Notes: generated from the sequence alone by a model not told the origin. DNA of 64,000 nt from Hymenobacter gummosus (GCF_003970915.1 NZ_RXOF01000001.1:682001-746000); one strand, 5' to 3'; shown: positions 8,137-16,867, counted from the first letter of the stretch. Made by a program: numbers and translations.

Positions 8137-9459
8137 ATGATTCTCTCTAAAGACGAAGCCCAGACCATTCTGAAGAAGGTACTGAGCTTCAGCACGGCCG
8201 ACGAAGCCGAGGCCAACCTCAACGGCAGCACCCGCGGCAACGTGCGCTACGCCCGCAACACCGTGACGACGGCCGGCGGCACCGACAATATTTCCCTGGC
8301 CGTGCAGGTGTGGTTTGGCCGCCGCTCGGGTGTGGCCACCTGCAACCAGTTCGACGACGCCACTCTGCGCCGCTGCGTGCAGCGGGCCGAGGAAATTGCC
8401 AAGCTTGCCCCCGAAGACCCGGAGTACATGCCGCGCCTCGCGGCCCAGCAGTACCTCACGGCCCCTTCGTACGCGGCCAGTACGGCCGGCATCACGCCCG
8501 ATTTCCGGGCCCAGCAGGCCGGCGACAGTATTGCCCTCTGCGAGGCGCGCAAGCTCACGGCGGCGGGCTTTTTGGAGGACGGGGCGCGCTTTGAGGCCAT
8601 CCGCAACTCCAAGGGCCTGGAGGCCTACCAGCAGTTTACCGGCCTCGATTTCTCGGTGACGGTGCGCACGCCCGACGGCACCGGCTCGGGCTACGCCGTG
8701 GCCGACTTCACCGACTCCGCGAAGTTCAACGCCAAGAGCCTCACGCAGGTGGCAGCCGAAAAAGCGGCCCGCTCGGTGGGCGCCAAGGCCATTGAGCCGG
8801 GCAAGTACACCGTGATTCTGGAGCCGGCCGCCCTGGTATCCGACGAGGGGCTGATCAACCGGCTGGTCTACGCCTTCGACGCGCGCGAAGCCGACGAGGG
8901 CCGCTCCTTCCTCAGCAAGAAGGGCGGCGGCACCCGCAAGGGCGAAAAGCTGTTCGACCCGCGCGTGACCATCACCGTGGACCCCACCAACCCGCTGGCG
9001 CCCAGCGGCACCTTCGACAACGAGGGCCTGCCGGTGAAGAAGCTGCCCATCATCGAGAAGGGCGTGGTGAAAAACCTGTACTACTCGCGCTACTGGGCCC
9101 AGAAAAGCAAAACCCAGCCCACCGGCTTCACCGGCAACTTCATCATGGAAGGCGGCACGGCCAGCCTCGACGAGCTGATCAAGAGCACCCAGAAGGGCAT
9201 CCTGGTCACGCGCCTGTGGTACATCCGCGACGTGGACCCGCAGACACTGCTGGTAACGGGCCTGACGCGCGACGGGACGTTCTACATCGAGAATGGCAAG
9301 ATCAAGCACCCGATTAAGAACATGCGCTTCAACGAAAGCCCCGTCATCATGCTCAACAACATTGAGGCGGTGGGCCGGGCGCAGCGCCTGGGCGGCAACC
9401 TGGTGCCCCCGCTGAAGATTCGGGACTTCACCTTCACGTCGTTGTCCGACGCCATCTAG
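8137..9459 (+). CDS. TldE/PmbA-family metalloprotease partner subunit
   Basis: A 440-residue protein. The frame is open upstream to 8011, but that part is the repeat spacer; ATG 8137 gives MILSKDEAQTIL, the usual start of this family. It is a TldD/PmbA-fold protein without HExxxH, hence the TldE-like partner. It contains the family segments VILEPAAL, DNEGLPVKKLPIIEKGVVKNLYY, GTASLDELIKSTQKGILV and the C-terminal MLNNIEAVG. It is expected to form the active complex with the tldD product just upstream. Confidence 0.88.
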   Translation: MILSKDEAQTILKKVLSFSTADEAEANLNGSTRGNVRYARNTVTTAGGTDNISLAVQVWFGRRSGVATCNQFDDATLRRCVQRAEEIAKLAPEDPEYMPRLAAQQYLTAPSYAASTAGITPDFRAQQAGDSIALCEARKLTAAGFLEDGARFEAIRNSKGLEAYQQFTGLDFSVTVRTPDGTGSGYAVADFTDSAKFNAKSLTQVAAEKAARSVGAKAIEPGKYTVILEPAALVSDEGLINRLVYAFDAREADEGRSFLSKKGGGTRKGEKLFDPRVTITVDPTNPLAPSGTFDNEGLPVKKLPIIEKGVVKNLYYSRYWAQKSKTQPTGFTGNFIMEGGTASLDELIKSTQKGILVTRLWYIRDVDPQTLLVTGLTRDGTFYIENGKIKHPIKNMRFNESPVIMLNNIEAVGRAQRLGGNLVPPLKIRDFTFTSLSDAI

Positions 9460-9585
9460 GTTAGGGCATGAGGGTAGGCGGGTAAGGGGGTAGGAGTTGC
9501 CTGTGGGACTACTCTTATCTTCTCACCCGCCTACCTTTTAAACTCCTAGACGCCTACCCTCTTACCCCCACACCCTATCCCTCGT
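9460..9585. repeat. Iterated-word imperfect hairpin spacer B
   Basis: The left arm after the tldE stop repeats GGGTAGGCGGGTAAGGGGGTAG; the right arm carries the complement as CACCCGCCTACC and CGCCTACCCTCTTACCCCC, ending just before an ATG at 9586 whose short frame runs into the IS110 leader. Same architecture as spacer A but different words. Confidence 0.62.
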
Positions 9586-9623
9586 ATGATTGCGCTGGTT
9601 ATTTTCCAGTGTAGCCGACCCAA

Positions 9624-9701
9624 GGAAGCAGGGACACCATCTATCCCTAAAGGCGGGGCGACAGCGTCGACCTTGTGCGTTAGAGCCTGTGCCCTGCTTC
9701 C
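9624..9701 (+). ncRNA. Candidate IS110 bridge RNA core structure
   Basis: GGAAGCAGGGACA (9624-9636) pairs with TGTGCCCTGCTTCC (9688-9701) leaving one bulged G. The enclosed 51 nt holds a second perfect stem, CGAC (9659-9662) with GTCG (9666-9669). It lies about 130 bp upstream of the recombinase start, where IS110-group elements encode their bridge RNA. Guide loops and full limits are not determined. Confidence 0.45.
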
Positions 9702-9832
9702 CGTTGTTGCCCGAAGACTGAACAGTATAGAGGGAGACAGCTCACAAGCCGTGGCATCCCGCATCTGGACGAGGAGAGTTGTGGCAGCAGCAGGTGCGGC
9801 GTGCATGGTTCCACCTTTTTTCCCATCTCATC

Positions 9833-10861
9833 ATGCCCAATTCTACCCTCTTGAAGTATGTGGTCGGCATCGACATCGCCAAAGACAGCTTTGTCGCCTG
9901 TTTCGGGTCGCTCGACTCCGTCCAGCGTGTACGCTCCGGCAAGCCGGCCACCTTCGCCAATGATCTGCCAGGCTTTGCGGCACTGCTGCGCTGGGTCGTC
10001 GCCCAGCGCAGCAGCGACGCTCCGTTGTGGTTTGTCGTCGAAGCCACCGGCGTCTATTACGAAGAGCTGGCGTACTTTCTGGCCGACCAGCAGCAGCGCC
10101 TGAGTGTGCTGTTGCCCAACAAAGTCAAGCATTTTGCCCAAAGCACGGAGCAAAAAAGCAAGACTGACCAGCTCGATGCGCGCCTCTTGTGTCGCCTGGG
10201 CCTGGAACGGGCGCTGCCCGCCTGGGTGCCGCCGACGCCCGCGTTGCGCCGGTTGCGCGTACTGGAGCGCGAGCGGCAGGTGCTCACCCAGCAGGGGGCG
10301 CGGCTTAAGACTCGGTTGCATGCCTACGAGTACAGCTACCAGCCTGAAGAGCGTACGTTGGCGCGGCTAGCGACGCAGCAACAGCTCGTCCAGCACCAGC
10401 TACGCGACATTGACGCGGACATTGCCGCGCTGTTGGCGGCCGAACCAGAGCTGCAGCGGAAGCTGGCGCTGCTCACCGGCATTCCCGGCATCGGCCTGAC
10501 GACGGCCGTGGTGCTGGTGGCCGAGACGGCCGGTTTTTCCCTGACGGAGAACGAGCGGCAACTGGCCTCCTACGCGGGGCTGGACGTGGTGCAACGCCAG
10601 AGTGGCACCAGCGCCCGGGCCACCACGATTTCGCGCCGGGGAAATGTGCGCTTACGCACGGCATTGTACTTGCCAGCCATCAGCAGCCTGCGCTGCAACC
10701 CGCAGCTGCGCGTCTTTTATGCGCGGTTGCGGGCGCGCCAGCCGAATGGTAAACCCGGCGTGATTGCCGTTATGCGCAAGCTGCTGTTGCTGTGCTACGC
10801 TTTATGGAAGCGGAATCAGCCATACTCTGCCACCTATACCAATGCCCAACTCGTGAACTGA
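9833..10861 (+). CDS. IS110-family transposase/recombinase
   Basis: A 342-residue protein; ATG 9833 is chosen because MPNSTLLKYVVGIDIAK places the DEDD nuclease motif (GIDIAKDSF) at the usual distance from the N-terminus. The RuvC-like N-terminal domain contains VVEATGVYYEELAYFL and KSKTDQLDARLL; the C-terminal helix-hairpin-helix/Tnp20 domain contains LLTGIPGIGLTTAVVLVAET and LASYAGLDVVQRQSGTS, which should hold the catalytic serine. It appears full length and intact, so the element may be active. Cut-and-paste or circular-intermediate transposition guided by a bridge RNA is known for the family. Confidence 0.92.
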   Translation: MPNSTLLKYVVGIDIAKDSFVACFGSLDSVQRVRSGKPATFANDLPGFAALLRWVVAQRSSDAPLWFVVEATGVYYEELAYFLADQQQRLSVLLPNKVKHFAQSTEQKSKTDQLDARLLCRLGLERALPAWVPPTPALRRLRVLERERQVLTQQGARLKTRLHAYEYSYQPEERTLARLATQQQLVQHQLRDIDADIAALLAAEPELQRKLALLTGIPGIGLTTAVVLVAETAGFSLTENERQLASYAGLDVVQRQSGTSARATTISRRGNVRLRTALYLPAISSLRCNPQLRVFYARLRARQPNGKPGVIAVMRKLLLLCYALWKRNQPYSATYTNAQLVN

Positions 10862-11343
10862 ACGGGTAGACAGGCGTTCTCCTCCGGAAAGAGACTGATC
10901 TGCGAGAAGCGGGCCAGTCAGCTGGCGCATGTTCGTAATTCATCGATTGTTTATTCATCGATGCCACTATTATATACAACGCTATTTACCAGCACCGTGA
11001 CAATTAAGCTACACCCCAGTGGAAGAGCCGTGCTGAAACATGACTGAGATGTTCACCTTACTCATTTCCAAGGCCATCAAGTTGTACATTGATTGCTGTA
11101 CACGTATTCTAAACCATTAATAGCCACTTACTGACCCGATTCACTTAGCTGGCACTGGTACCACGGTGTTCAAGAAAAGGAAGCTTATCAAAACCTGCGC
11201 TCGTAAGCACACGGAGCTGAATATTCAGCTCTACCGGTCATGCGGACCATATGACCCAGCGAGTTAACAAGAGCGAACCGGTCGCCTTGCATATAATTGC
11301 GGAGGCGGCCGGTACACGTTATTGTGCCTACAACAGGCCTCGC
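10862..11343. other. Gene-free interval after IS110
   Basis: No convincing gene in nearly 500 bp. It should include the right end of the IS110 element. The one notable feature is a 10-bp direct repeat, ATTCATCGAT at 10938-10947 and 10953-10962 (15-bp period, one face-and-a-half turn), which could be a protein-binding site. Base composition is more AT-rich than the neighbours. Confidence 0.5.
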
Positions 11344-11386
11344 CTGGGTTGGGGTGTTACAATATGCTTATCACACCCCAACCCAG
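11344..11386 (-). terminator. Strong hairpin downstream of aminotransferase gene
   Basis: Perfect 14-bp inverted repeat (CTGGGTTGGGGTGT 11344-11357 with its complement 11373-11386), 15-nt loop, starting 9 bp beyond the stop of the minus-strand gene. There is no clear T-tract, so it may be a terminator or an mRNA 3' stabiliser. Confidence 0.6.
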
Positions 11387-11395
11387 CGTAGGTAC

Positions 11396-12547
11396 TTAGG
11401 CCGCGGCGGCTTGGCGTAGCTCGTAGCGCAGCGCGGCCACGAGGTAGTCCACGTCGGGCTGGGGCCGGGCGGCGATGCGCAGGTACTGGCTGCTGCCGTG
11501 CACTTTGTTGCCGCAGGTGCGCACAAAGCAGCGGTGGTTCAGCAGCAGGCGGTTGCGCAGCTCTTCGCCGTCGTACGCCTCATCCAGGCGTACGTACACG
11601 AAGTTGGCGAAGGAGGGAAACACGGTCAGCTCGGGCACCGCCTGCAGGGCGCGGTGCAGGTAGTCGCGGTCCTGCAGCACGCGCCGGCGGCTGGCTTCGT
11701 AGGCGGCTTTCTCCTCGACTACGAGCTTGAGCAGCAGCTCGGTGATGCCGTTCACGTTCCAGTACGGCAGGTGGCGGCGCAGCCGGGCGATGTTGGCCGG
11801 GCAGCTGATGGCGTAGCCCATGCGCAGCCCGTGCAGGCCCAGGTTTTTGCCCAGGCTCTTGAGCACCCAGGCGTTGGGGTAGTCGGCCACCACGTCCTGC
11901 ACCGTGGGCGGCTCGGGCAGGGAGAAGTCGATGAACGACTCGTCGATGACGAGCGTGTCGAGGTGGCGCAGCTGCTGCATGATCCAGATAACGTCTTCGC
12001 GGCCCAGCAACGAGCCGGTGGGGTTGTTAGGGTTGCAGAGCACCGCGTTGCGCACGCCCGCGTCTTTGACGGCCTGCACGAACGCGGCGGCCGAGAGGTG
12101 TTGCTGCTGCGCGTCGGAATAGGCTACGTACTCCACCCGGCGGCCCAGGCCCTGGGGCTCGTCGGTCCAGCGGCCGAAGGAGGGTACCGGCACCAGCACG
12201 TCGTCCTGCACGAACACGGTGTTGAGCCAGGAAATCAGCTCGGTGGAGCCGTTGCCCACGATGACGCAGGCCGGGTCGGGCAAGCCGACAAACGCGCACA
12301 CCAGCGCGGCCAGGTCGGAGTTGCTGCTCGGGTAGTACTTCAGCGCGTAGGGCAGCTTGCGGTAGAGCGCGTCCATTACCCGGGTGGGCGGAAAGTACGA
12401 GTTGACAGGGATGCAGTAGTCGTGCAGCTCGCCGGCGTGCTCGAAGTTTTGGGTCAGGCTGGCGTAGGAAGGACTGTGCGAGGTCTGCTGGAACAGCGAC
12501 AGGTCGAGGCCGGGAGTAGGGTGGGCAGAAGCAGCGGAAATGTCCAT
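11396..12547 (-). CDS. PLP-dependent class I/II aminotransferase (HisC/CobD-like)
   Basis: A 383-residue fold-type I PLP enzyme. Motifs: GNGSTELI (cofactor phosphate region), NPNNPTGSLL, VIDESFIDFS (Asp binding the pyridine N) and SLGKNLGLHGLRMGY with the Schiff-base lysine and the following Arg. Its closest relatives by memory are histidinol-phosphate aminotransferases and threonine-phosphate decarboxylases (CobD). The SxGK-x3-GLHGLR motif and overall length fit both, and no his or cob neighbour decides it. It is a single-gene unit, convergent with the IS110 region. The specific reaction is left open. Confidence 0.82.
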   Translation of the reverse strand: MDISAASAHPTPGLDLSLFQQTSHSPSYASLTQNFEHAGELHDYCIPVNSYFPPTRVMDALYRKLPYALKYYPSSNSDLAALVCAFVGLPDPACVIVGNGSTELISWLNTVFVQDDVLVPVPSFGRWTDEPQGLGRRVEYVAYSDAQQQHLSAAAFVQAVKDAGVRNAVLCNPNNPTGSLLGREDVIWIMQQLRHLDTLVIDESFIDFSLPEPPTVQDVVADYPNAWVLKSLGKNLGLHGLRMGYAISCPANIARLRRHLPYWNVNGITELLLKLVVEEKAAYEASRRRVLQDRDYLHRALQAVPELTVFPSFANFVYVRLDEAYDGEELRNRLLLNHRCFVRTCGNKVHGSSQYLRIAARPQPDVDYLVAALRYELRQAAAA

Positions 12548-12911
12548 GCGGGTCCGGGTGTAGGTGCAACATCCCCGGCGGGTGGCGCCCGCCGCAGGTT
12601 GTCCTCAGAACGGGGACCTGCCCGGCATAATTTCGCCGAACCGGGCCGCCAGCCCTTTCACTCGACCAAACCGGGAACGGAGCAGACCACACCAGCTATT
12701 TCCTAGACCGCTCGCAAGACCGCAACGGGGCTGGCCGCTGCGCGTCAGCGTTGGGCGACCCGTACCTTGCCGGATGAACGGCGTTAGTGGTACGATAACT
12801 ACTACACGAATCACACCCGGCATCGTAACCAGAACCCGGGCGAAGCTTCTACACCGGAAGCCCCGATCCGTAGAATGCCGTATGCAACCCAATCACTCGT
12901 TTCTTTGCTGA
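12548..12911. promoter_or_regulatory. Divergent intergenic region, aminotransferase / sigma operon
   Basis: No gene seen. The region must contain the promoters of both the minus-strand aminotransferase and the plus-strand sigma operon. GC-rich partial inverted repeats near 12570-12640 could form leader structure for the aminotransferase mRNA, but no known riboswitch consensus was matched. Confidence 0.4.
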
Positions 12912-13658
12912 ATGGCTGCTTCCGATGACGCTTCCCTCAACGCCCGCCTGACGCAGCTGCGCCAGACCGACCCCGAAGCTTTTTTCCAACAGCTGTTCCA
13001 CGCGCTCTACAACCCCGTCGGCACGGCGGTCTACCGGGTGGTGGCCGACCGGGACGTGGTCGACGACGTGCTACAGGAAACCTTTCTGAGCTTCTGGCAG
13101 GGGCTGGACTCGTTGCCGGCCATCGATTCGTACCGCGCCTACCTGAGCCGCATGGCCGTGAACGTGGCCCTGCGCCACCTGCAGCGCACCAAGCGCCTGG
13201 TGGCTTGGGACGATGCGCCCCCGGCCGAGCCCGTGGCCCCCGACGCCCTGGCCGGCCTGCACGCCATGGAAGCGACCGACGCCGTGGCGGCCGCCGTCGC
13301 GCGGCTGCCCACCCAGTGCCGCATTATCTTTGAGCTTAGTCGCTACGAGGAAATGAGCTACCAGCAGATTGCGGACGCCCTGGAGCTGTCCCCCAAAACG
13401 GTGGAGAACCAGATGGGCAAAGCGCTGCGCATCCTGCGCCGCGAACTGGCGGGCCTGCTTAAAAACCTGTACTGGCTGCTGCTGTGCGTTGGGGCCAGCC
13501 TGGCTCACGTCCGGGCTGCAGCGGGCGAGCCCCCGCACGCTGGCCCACCCGCGTGTCACCCGCACAATATTTTGCCGCCGCGTAGGGGTAACGCCGCCGA
13601 AAAAGCATCTACAGTATACGGGGTACCTCCCTTTAGCCCCCCTTCGCATGACCAATAG
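12912..13658 (+). CDS. ECF RNA polymerase sigma factor
   Basis: A 248-residue sigma-70 family ECF protein. Region 2 is seen as VVADRDVVDDVLQETFLSFWQGL, region 4 as LPTQCRIIFELSRYEEMSYQQIADALELSPKTVENQMGKALRILRREL with a helix-turn-helix. About 55 residues follow region 4, more than usual: a hydrophobic LLKNLYWLLLCVGA stretch and a Pro-rich tail. The last 11 bp overlap the anti-sigma gene, which suggests coupled translation. It is expected to direct transcription of its own operon or of outer-membrane genes, under control of the FecR protein encoded next. Confidence 0.9.
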   Translation: MAASDDASLNARLTQLRQTDPEAFFQQLFHALYNPVGTAVYRVVADRDVVDDVLQETFLSFWQGLDSLPAIDSYRAYLSRMAVNVALRHLQRTKRLVAWDDAPPAEPVAPDALAGLHAMEATDAVAAAVARLPTQCRIIFELSRYEEMSYQQIADALELSPKTVENQMGKALRILRRELAGLLKNLYWLLLCVGASLAHVRAAAGEPPHAGPPACHPHNILPPRRGNAAEKASTVYGVPPFSPPSHDQ

Positions 13659-14832
13659 CTACGCCGACCCGGCCGATGCGCCCTGGGCGCTGCTGGCCCG
13701 CCACCTGGCTTCCGAGACGACGGCGGCCGAACGGGCGGAGCTGCGCGCGTGGGTGCAGACTGATCCCCTCCACCTGCAGATCCTCACCACCGTGACCCGC
13801 GCCTGGGAACGCGCCGGCGAAGTCGCGGCTGCGCCGGTGCTGTTTTCGCCCGCCGAGGTACAAGACGCGTGGCGGCGCCTGCAACCCAAACTGGCGGCCG
13901 CCCGACCTGCGGCCGTGTCTACCCCGGCGCCTTCCACTCAGAACAAGTCGCTGCCGCCCGCCGCTTCGCCCGCACCTACCGCGCGTCCAATCTGGCCCCT
14001 GCAACGCCGGGTGGCTGCCCGGCGCCGGCAACTGGCCCTTGGCTTGGTCCTGGTGCTGGGCGTAGGCGTTGCCCTGGCCCAGTGGCTGCTGCCTACGTCC
14101 CGGCCGCAGGTACAGACCTTTGCCAGCACCACCAGCGCCCGCCAGGTGCGCCTGCCCGACGGCAGCATGGTGTGGCTCAACGCGCATTCGCGGCTGCACT
14201 ACGCCGGCTCCACGGGGAACGGTCCACGCGCCGTGCAGCTGACAGGAGAAGCTTACGTAGAGGTGGACCCCAATTCGTCCCGGCCCTTCGTGGTGACCAC
14301 CACCACGGCACGCGTGCGCGCGACCGGTACGGCCTTCAACGTGCGGGCGTACGCGGCGGAGGACTCCGTGGAGGTAAGCGTGGCCCGCGGCCAGGTGTGG
14401 CTGGCGCGGCTGGGTGCCGCCGATAGCGTGCTGCTCCCGGCCGGCACCCGGGCCGCCTTGCGGGCCACGGATGCGCCCGGCCGCACCGCCACCCAACTGC
14501 GCCGCACCCCGCTCGCCGACCACAACTTCCGCGCCTGGCAGACCGACACCCTGCGGTTTGCCGACGTGCCGCTGGCCCAGGTGGCACGTACCTTACGGGC
14601 CACGTTTGGCACCCGCGTGCAGCTGGGCAGCGCCGCGCTGGCGCAGTGCCGCTTCACCGGCACGTTCGCGCATCCGAAGCCGGAGCAGGTGCTGACCGTC
14701 GTTGCCGCCGCCACGGCCAGCCAGCTTGTGCCCGACGGACCGGGCAGTTACCGGCTGCAAGGGCCGGGCTGCCCGCCCCCTGCCGCGCAGCAAGCTGATT
14801 CGGCAACGGTCAACCGCCCGCTCGGCCAGTGA
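13648..14832 (+). CDS. FecR-family anti-sigma factor / sigma regulator
   Basis: A 394-residue protein; ATG 13648 is chosen although the frame is open upstream, because MTNSYADPADAPWALLARHLASE is the typical start of the cytoplasmic anti-sigma part. Order: N-terminal cytoplasmic domain, Ala/Pro linker, one TM helix (about residues 130-150), then a periplasmic FecR domain (RQVRLPDGSMVWLNAHSRLHYA, GEAYVEVDPNSSRPFVVTTTTARVRATGTAFNVRAY) and a C-terminal DUF4974-like domain (FADVPLAQVARTLRATFG). It overlaps the sigma gene by 11 bp and the next gene by 4 bp (GTGA). In FecIR systems the periplasmic part senses a signal relayed by an STN domain. Confidence 0.92.
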   Translation: MTNSYADPADAPWALLARHLASETTAAERAELRAWVQTDPLHLQILTTVTRAWERAGEVAAAPVLFSPAEVQDAWRRLQPKLAAARPAAVSTPAPSTQNKSLPPAASPAPTARPIWPLQRRVAARRRQLALGLVLVLGVGVALAQWLLPTSRPQVQTFASTTSARQVRLPDGSMVWLNAHSRLHYAGSTGNGPRAVQLTGEAYVEVDPNSSRPFVVTTTTARVRATGTAFNVRAYAAEDSVEVSVARGQVWLARLGAADSVLLPAGTRAALRATDAPGRTATQLRRTPLADHNFRAWQTDTLRFADVPLAQVARTLRATFGTRVQLGSAALAQCRFTGTFAHPKPEQVLTVVAAATASQLVPDGPGSYRLQGPGCPPPAAQQADSATVNRPLGQ

Positions 14833-16376
14833 GAGCGGGGACGTTGCGCTGGATTCGTTGTCGCCACGCATGGCCCTGGGTGTGGGCGGTGCTGCTGGCG
14901 TGTTGGGTTCCCGTTGGACTGACACGGGGCCAAGCGGTTGACCCGGCCCTATCCCAACCGGTACGGCTGCCTCCGGGCACCCGCCCGTTGGGTCAGGTGC
15001 TGGGGGAGTTGTCGCGCCAGGGCCGGCTGTCCTTCAGCTACAGCAGCTCGCTGGTGCCGGTTAGCCGGCTGTGTACGCTGCGGCCGGGACCGGCCCGGCC
15101 GCTGGGCGTGGTGTTGCAGCAGGTGCTGGGGGGCCAGCGAATGGCCTTCGGGCTCGTGGGTGGGCAGTTAGTCGTGTGGCCTGACCACCTACCGCCACCG
15201 GCGGGCGTTACGGCGGTGAACGGCCAGCTTCGGCGTCCGGTCCGCGCGGCGGCGCCGGGCCTGGCAAGGCCAACTGCGCCTGCGCAATCCACAGCGTCAC
15301 TCCCCGACCGCCCCAAAGTTTCTACTGCTCCCGGCCAGCCCACTGCTGCGCCGGGCAGGGTCGCGAGTGGACGTGCCGTATTGGATCAATCGGCAGGGCC
15401 CAGGACAGCGGCTGCGCCCGGTCCGGCGCTGGTCGCGCGCCCAGCCGTTGCTGCCCGCAAGGCGGCACCGCAACCCGGTCCCTTGCCGGCCCGACGTCAG
15501 CAGCCGATTCCATCGGTAACCCCGAAGCCCAGCTCCGCTTTAGCTGCTGGCGGAAGCCAAGCTCGGTCAGCCGTTACCGCTCCGCCGGCCCGGGCCACCC
15601 GTTCGGCGTCCCGCCTGGCCACCAACCAAGCGCAGTCTGCCCAATCCTCCGGCCGAACGATCAAGACCCCTGCCGCGCGCGAGCTGAACCAAGGGATGGC
15701 AGCCCCAGCCGCTTCCCCCCGCGTGTTGCGCGCCCCAACTACCCGCACCCAGCTGCCCGACGTAGCCGTGACGGCCCGGCCCGTGTCGGTACAACCGGGT
15801 CTTGCCGCAGAATTACCCGCTGTTCTGCCGCTGGCCGCACCTGGTGCGCTTGCTACCGAGCCGCCTGCCCGACCAGCCGCTGCCGACGCGCCCGCCTCCC
15901 GCAGCGGGCCGGGCTGGCCGCGCGGCGTCGCGCTGCACGGCGAAGTCTGGACGAGTGAATTCATGCCCCTGAACGGAGCTATCCAGTTTGGCCCGCCCCG
16001 CCTCTACGCAATCATCAGCGCATCCGCCGACCCGGTGGGAAGGCAGACAAGTTGGGCACTGGGCGCGGGCGTGGGCACCACCGGCCGCGCCTGGGGGCGC
16101 TTCACCCCGCGGCTGGAGGTGCTGCAGTGGGTAGTGGACACCGACCAAGAAAGGGCCCCGGGGTGGCTGACCCAACTACGGCCTTCGGTCGGCTGGCAGC
16201 TCCGAGAAGGGAGGCGCTGGCAGCTTGTGGGCGCGCCGACACTCAACCTGGCCGTTGCCCGCCCCGAGCCGGGCCGCTGGTCGTTAGGGCAGAACCAATG
16301 GCTGTGGCTTGACGCAGACCGGGACCAGCCCCGATTGCGTCTCTGGCCCGGCGTGCAGGTGGGCCTGCGCTTCTAA
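14829..16376 (+). CDS. STN-domain outer-membrane protein with long Pro/Ala linker
   Basis: A 515-residue protein starting at GTG 14829 within the GTGA overlap with the FecR gene. Signal peptide about 1-35; STN domain about 45-118 (LPPGTRPLGQVLGELSRQGRLSF..., PLGVVLQQVLGGQRMAF); then about 240 residues of low-complexity Pro/Ala/Arg/Thr; then a C-terminal part (about 360-515) with alternating hydrophobic segments (YAIISASADP, SWALGAGVGTTG, LRPSVGWQLREG, WPGVQVGLRF), including a terminal aromatic residue, as in small outer-membrane beta-barrels. STN domains usually sit on TonB transducers and signal to FecR; here the domain seems fused to a non-TonB barrel. Confidence 0.72.
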   Translation: MRAGTLRWIRCRHAWPWVWAVLLACWVPVGLTRGQAVDPALSQPVRLPPGTRPLGQVLGELSRQGRLSFSYSSSLVPVSRLCTLRPGPARPLGVVLQQVLGGQRMAFGLVGGQLVVWPDHLPPPAGVTAVNGQLRRPVRAAAPGLARPTAPAQSTASLPDRPKVSTAPGQPTAAPGRVASGRAVLDQSAGPRTAAAPGPALVARPAVAARKAAPQPGPLPARRQQPIPSVTPKPSSALAAGGSQARSAVTAPPARATRSASRLATNQAQSAQSSGRTIKTPAARELNQGMAAPAASPRVLRAPTTRTQLPDVAVTARPVSVQPGLAAELPAVLPLAAPGALATEPPARPAAADAPASRSGPGWPRGVALHGEVWTSEFMPLNGAIQFGPPRLYAIISASADPVGRQTSWALGAGVGTTGRAWGRFTPRLEVLQWVVDTDQERAPGWLTQLRPSVGWQLREGRRWQLVGAPTLNLAVARPEPGRWSLGQNQWLWLDADRDQPRLRLWPGVQVGLRF

Positions 16377-16439
16377 TCGGCTCCCGCGGTGCGCTATTTC
16401 ACCGCCACCAAAGTGGCGTTCTCTCCCTCTTCGTTATAC

Positions 16440-16477
16440 AAAAAAGCCTCCTGGCCACGTGGCCAGGAGGCTTTTTT
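16440..16477. terminator. Perfect bidirectional terminator
   Basis: A 38-bp perfect palindrome: A-tract 16440-16445, 13-bp stem centred between 16458 and 16459 (GCCTCCTGGCCAC and complement), T-tract 16472-16477. It serves both converging genes, the STN gene (+) and the small lipoprotein gene (-). Confidence 0.9.
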
Positions 16478-16492
16478 GCTGGTGCGCACGGT

Positions 16493-16867
16493 CTAGTTCG
16501 CGCTGGTAGCAGCCGTGGTATCAGCACTGATGCAGCCCAGTTCGACGAGCTGACCGGCGGCGCAGGTGTTTTGCGACGAGCCGCGCTTTTTGGCGTGGTA
16601 ACCCACCAGCAGCTTATCGCCGGCTTTGGCCTGGTAGTTCGTCCAGGTAGACCCCGTGGGAACGAGGTAGGTGCTGTCAGCCAGCTGCAGCGCCAGGCCG
16701 CAACCGGTCGTTGCGCTCAGGTCCACCACCGTGACGGCCGTGTCGCAGGTACCACCGGCGGGGGTGCATTCTTCGCCATCCTTATCGAGGCAGCTCGTAA
16801 GCAGCGAAGCGGACAACAGGCCGACCAGGGTCAGGGCAGCAAACGGGCGAGCAAAGAAGCGCTTCAT
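16493..16867 (-). CDS. Small lipoprotein of unknown function
   Basis: A 124-residue protein with a clear lipoprotein signal (LLSASLLTSC). The mature part is Cys- and Thr-rich (DKDGEECTPAGGTCDTAVTVVD, TTGCGLALQL, NTCAAGQLVELGC), with six Cys likely forming disulfides; the central ADSTYLVPTGSTWTNYQAKAGDKLLVGYH resembles the small beta-barrel lipoproteins common in Bacteroidota, but no family is named. Its upstream region carries one of three copies of a shared element (see 16978-17050). Confidence 0.75.
   Translation of the reverse strand: MKRFFARPFAALTLVGLLSASLLTSCLDKDGEECTPAGGTCDTAVTVVDLSATTGCGLALQLADSTYLVPTGSTWTNYQAKAGDKLLVGYHAKKRGSSQNTCAAGQLVELGCISADTTAATSAN

Larger units (their letters stand above)
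9590..10930 (+). mobile_element. IS110-family insertion sequence (ends not resolved)
   Basis: Consists of the IS110-type recombinase and a roughly 240-bp noncoding leader with strong secondary structure. IS110 elements lack terminal inverted repeats, so the outer limits here are estimates: the left end lies between spacer B (9585) and the hairpin at 9624, the right end somewhere after 10,861. An ATG at 9586 right after spacer B may be the start of a gene that was interrupted. Confidence 0.6.

Noticed and set aside
12548-12640. TPP or cobalamin riboswitch upstream of the aminotransferase
   Set aside because: Fragments such as CTGAG...AACCTG or GGGGACCTGCC resemble parts of these motifs, but order and spacing do not fit either consensus on either strand.
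11498-12706. A 402-codon frame antisense to the aminotransferase
   Set aside because: The minus-strand frame has complete PLP-enzyme motifs; the plus-strand translation is low-complexity Val/His/Gly shadow sequence.
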